Positions 62,640-64,000 of a stretch of DNA of 64,000 nucleotides are shown here, in pieces. The notes under the pieces are model-generated. The model saw nothing but the letters and a program-made list of their open reading frames with translations, ran no database searches and was not told where the DNA came from. Within the stretch, counting starts at the first letter, position 1. Every line of letters begins with the position of its first letter. A program made the translations under genes and the position numbers. This DNA comes from Hartmannibacter diazotrophicus (lineage in GTDB: Bacteria; Pseudomonadota; Alphaproteobacteria; Rhizobiales; Pleomorphomonadaceae), in assembly GCF_900231165.1 (NCBI RefSeq), contig NZ_LT960614.1, forward strand, positions 1,672,550-1,736,549, written 5' to 3'.

Positions 62640-62801
62640 TCAGGCGTATGTCAGGGCGAAGAGTCCCAGGACCACGGCCGCGCCAGCCGTGCTGATCCAC
62701 AGCACATGGCGCATGCGGTGCAATTCAACCCCCTGTTTCGCCTCGGTTTCGGTGATGACAACCGGCTCGTCCTCTGCGGGGCGGTTCTGATCTTCGAGCA
62801 T
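62640..62801 (-). CDS. Small single-pass membrane protein
   Basis: A protein of 53 aa: an acidic N terminus (MLEDQNRPAEDEPVVITETEAKQG) and one helix near the C terminus (VLWISTAGAAVVLGLFALTYA). A strong AAAGGATCGGAG ribosome site supports the ATG at 62801; longer frames upstream have no such site. It follows the DUF4396 gene by 110 bases on the same strand. No family is recognised. Confidence 0.65.
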   Translation of the reverse strand: MLEDQNRPAEDEPVVITETEAKQGVELHRMRHVLWISTAGAAVVLGLFALTYA

Positions 62802-62911
62802 GTCTCCGATCCTTTCGCTTGTTGGTCGCAAGGTGCTGCCGCCGGCTCCACCGGGAGCCGCGAGCGGGATGCACCTACGAGCCGAACGCGCCGCCACGGG
62901 CATGGTTCCGC

Positions 62912-63646
62912 CTACATCGGCTCCTTGATGCCCGACCTGATCAGCCACCAGTTCACCGGATAGCTGGTCGCCAGCCCCGCCAGCATGGCGATCTGCATCA
63001 GGAACCAGAACGCAGGGTCGGAGGCCTCCAGCATCGAGCCGTAGAGCGGCTGGAAGACGAGAAACTGGCCGACGGCCATCACCCCGTACATGCCCACCTG
63101 CCAGGCGGCCAGCGACAGGGCATCGGCCTTGATGGCTTCGCGGATCCCTTCACCGACGGACAGGTTCCGCATCGGCTTGATGGTGAAATACTGGAAGAGA
63201 ACGCCGAAGCCGAAGGCGAGGATGAAATCGAGGATCCAGACCGCAAAAATCTTTTCCGCAAAGAGATGCTGCCAGCCGAACCAGACGGCGACAACCGGAA
63301 CGGAGAAGGCAAGGCCCTCGGCGATGATGTCGCCGAGCGTGCAGCCGCTGCCGCAGTGGAGCGCGCCCTTCACCACCATGATCGGAAACGGCGTCCCGGC
63401 ATGATGCGAATGCATGGTGCCTTCGCCCATGTCGGCCATGGCCGTGTCGTGCGTCTTTGCCCGGCCATAGGCGAGATAGAACCAAAGAACGAAGACCGTT
63501 CCGAAGAGCGCCGTGATCGGCCAGACGGCGTTCATGATCCACATGGGCTGCGGATACCGGAATTCATCGCGCGCGATCCAGATGGCGCAGGCAAGGCCGA
63601 GCAACAGCATCAGGATGGAAAGAACATGCAGCCAGGTGGGAATCAT
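62912..63646 (-). CDS. DUF4396 membrane protein
   Basis: A membrane protein of 244 aa with about six helices. The DUF4396 pattern is present: MNAVWPITALF in the N-terminal part, a His-rich loop (GTMHSHHAG) and the GALHCGSGCTLGDIIAE motif with two cysteines that may bind a metal, then FAVWILDFILAFGFGVLFQYFTI. Biochemical function is unknown. GGAGGA precedes the ATG. It is often found near copper or redox genes, which would fit the His/Cys clusters, but nothing here proves that. Confidence 0.85.
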   Translation of the reverse strand: MIPTWLHVLSILMLLLGLACAIWIARDEFRYPQPMWIMNAVWPITALFGTVFVLWFYLAYGRAKTHDTAMADMGEGTMHSHHAGTPFPIMVVKGALHCGSGCTLGDIIAEGLAFSVPVVAVWFGWQHLFAEKIFAVWILDFILAFGFGVLFQYFTIKPMRNLSVGEGIREAIKADALSLAAWQVGMYGVMAVGQFLVFQPLYGSMLEASDPAFWFLMQIAMLAGLATSYPVNWWLIRSGIKEPM

Positions 63647-63725
63647 GGGGAAGTCCTCCGTGCGGTTGCGGATCCTTTTGCTCGATTGGCGTGGGCGTCT
63701 TGAACGGATGAATGCCGTTCGATGT

Positions 63726-64000
63726 CTATTCGTCGGCTGCGAGCTTGGGCCGTTCCCTGGCCGGACCGTCGAATGTCATGAAGTTGAAGGCGGTGCCGAT
63801 CAGCGCCAGATGGGAAAGCGCCTGCGGGAAATTGCCCAGCATCTCGTTGGCTTCGACATCGAATTCCTCCGACAGGAGGCCGACGTCGTTGCACAGCGCG
63901 AGGAGCCGCTCGAAGCATTCCTTGGCATCGGCGCGCCGCTCCTGGAGGATCAGGTTGTCGATGTACCAGAAGGTGCAGGCAAGGAAGACGCCCTCCTTGC
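63726..64000 (-). CDS. GH15 glucoamylase/trehalase-like protein, C-terminal end (5' truncated by window)
   Basis: The last 91 residues of a glycoside hydrolase family 15 protein. ACTFWYIDNLILQERR, FERLLALCNDVGLLSEEFD, and LGNFPQALSHLALIGTAFN are typical of the closing helices of the GH15 catalytic barrel. The start lies beyond the window. GH15 proteins of this sort in Rhizobiales act on alpha-glucans or trehalose. Confidence 0.9.
   Translation of the reverse strand, partial: KEGVFLACTFWYIDNLILQERRADAKECFERLLALCNDVGLLSEEFDVEANEMLGNFPQALSHLALIGTAFNFMTFDGPARERPKLAADE

Overview
The window is high-G+C, gene-dense DNA that reads as chromosome of an alphaproteobacterium of the Rhizobiales (Hyphomicrobiales) type. 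The evidence is the lipA-ratA pair, a PleC/DivJ-class histidine kinase, an FrcBCA sugar transporter with its ROK regulator, class I PHA synthase, the alphaproteobacterial direct-repeat SOS box (GTTC-N7-GTTC), CtrA boxes (TTAA-N7-TTAA) and FixK/FNR boxes. The genus cannot be fixed from the sequence alone. No rRNA, tRNA, insertion sequence, prophage or CRISPR array was seen.

Layout. 0-12.5 kb: the C-terminal part of a Cache-domain sensor, lipA, ratA, a pentameric-ligand-gated-channel-like protein, parE, a possible SOS-controlled small membrane protein, a membrane protein of unknown function, divergent cobS/cobT, a membrane histidine kinase, a uracil-DNA glycosylase family protein and an Lrp/AsnC regulator. 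12.6-12.84 kb: a gene-free block that folds into serial hairpins ending in an intrinsic terminator, a probable small RNA. 12.85-22 kb: a beta-hydroxyacid dehydrogenase, adenine deaminase, a glycine-zipper lipoprotein, sseA, the coupled pair cysK-alaX, an Ala-rich coiled-coil protein and photolyase. 22-28.5 kb: the tripartite transporter tctCBA and, divergent to it, tctD-tctE plus an overlapping solute-binding protein. 28.5-38.4 kb: hspQ, ctaA, periplasmic msrA, an EAL phosphodiesterase, an export lipoprotein facing a Wzz-like protein, mgtE overlapping a GH25 lysozyme lipoprotein, and a small membrane protein. 38.7-43.9 kb: a fructose-type ABC system (frcR, rbsD/fucU, frcB, frcC, frcA) with a palindromic operator.

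43.9-62.6 kb is the most interesting part. It holds a ferric-reductase-like flavoprotein, a P1B metal ATPase, cyclopropane fatty acid synthase, a PhaC-like hydrolase, a complete nine-gene N-type ATP synthase operon (atpDCQRBEFAG), a MaoC-FabI fusion enzyme, a nitrilase-fold protein with altered catalytic residues, a class I PHA synthase and an MgtC-family protein. Three sites of the FNR/FixK form lie in its intergenic regions (45492, 57310, 61937). Two of them are spaced as expected for activation at -41.5, one in front of atpD and one between phaC and mgtC. I infer an oxygen-limitation (microaerobic) regulon that joins a second ATPase, PHA metabolism, membrane lipid modification and metal/redox handling. 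The window closes with a small membrane protein, a DUF4396 membrane protein and the 3' end of a GH15 glucoamylase-like gene.
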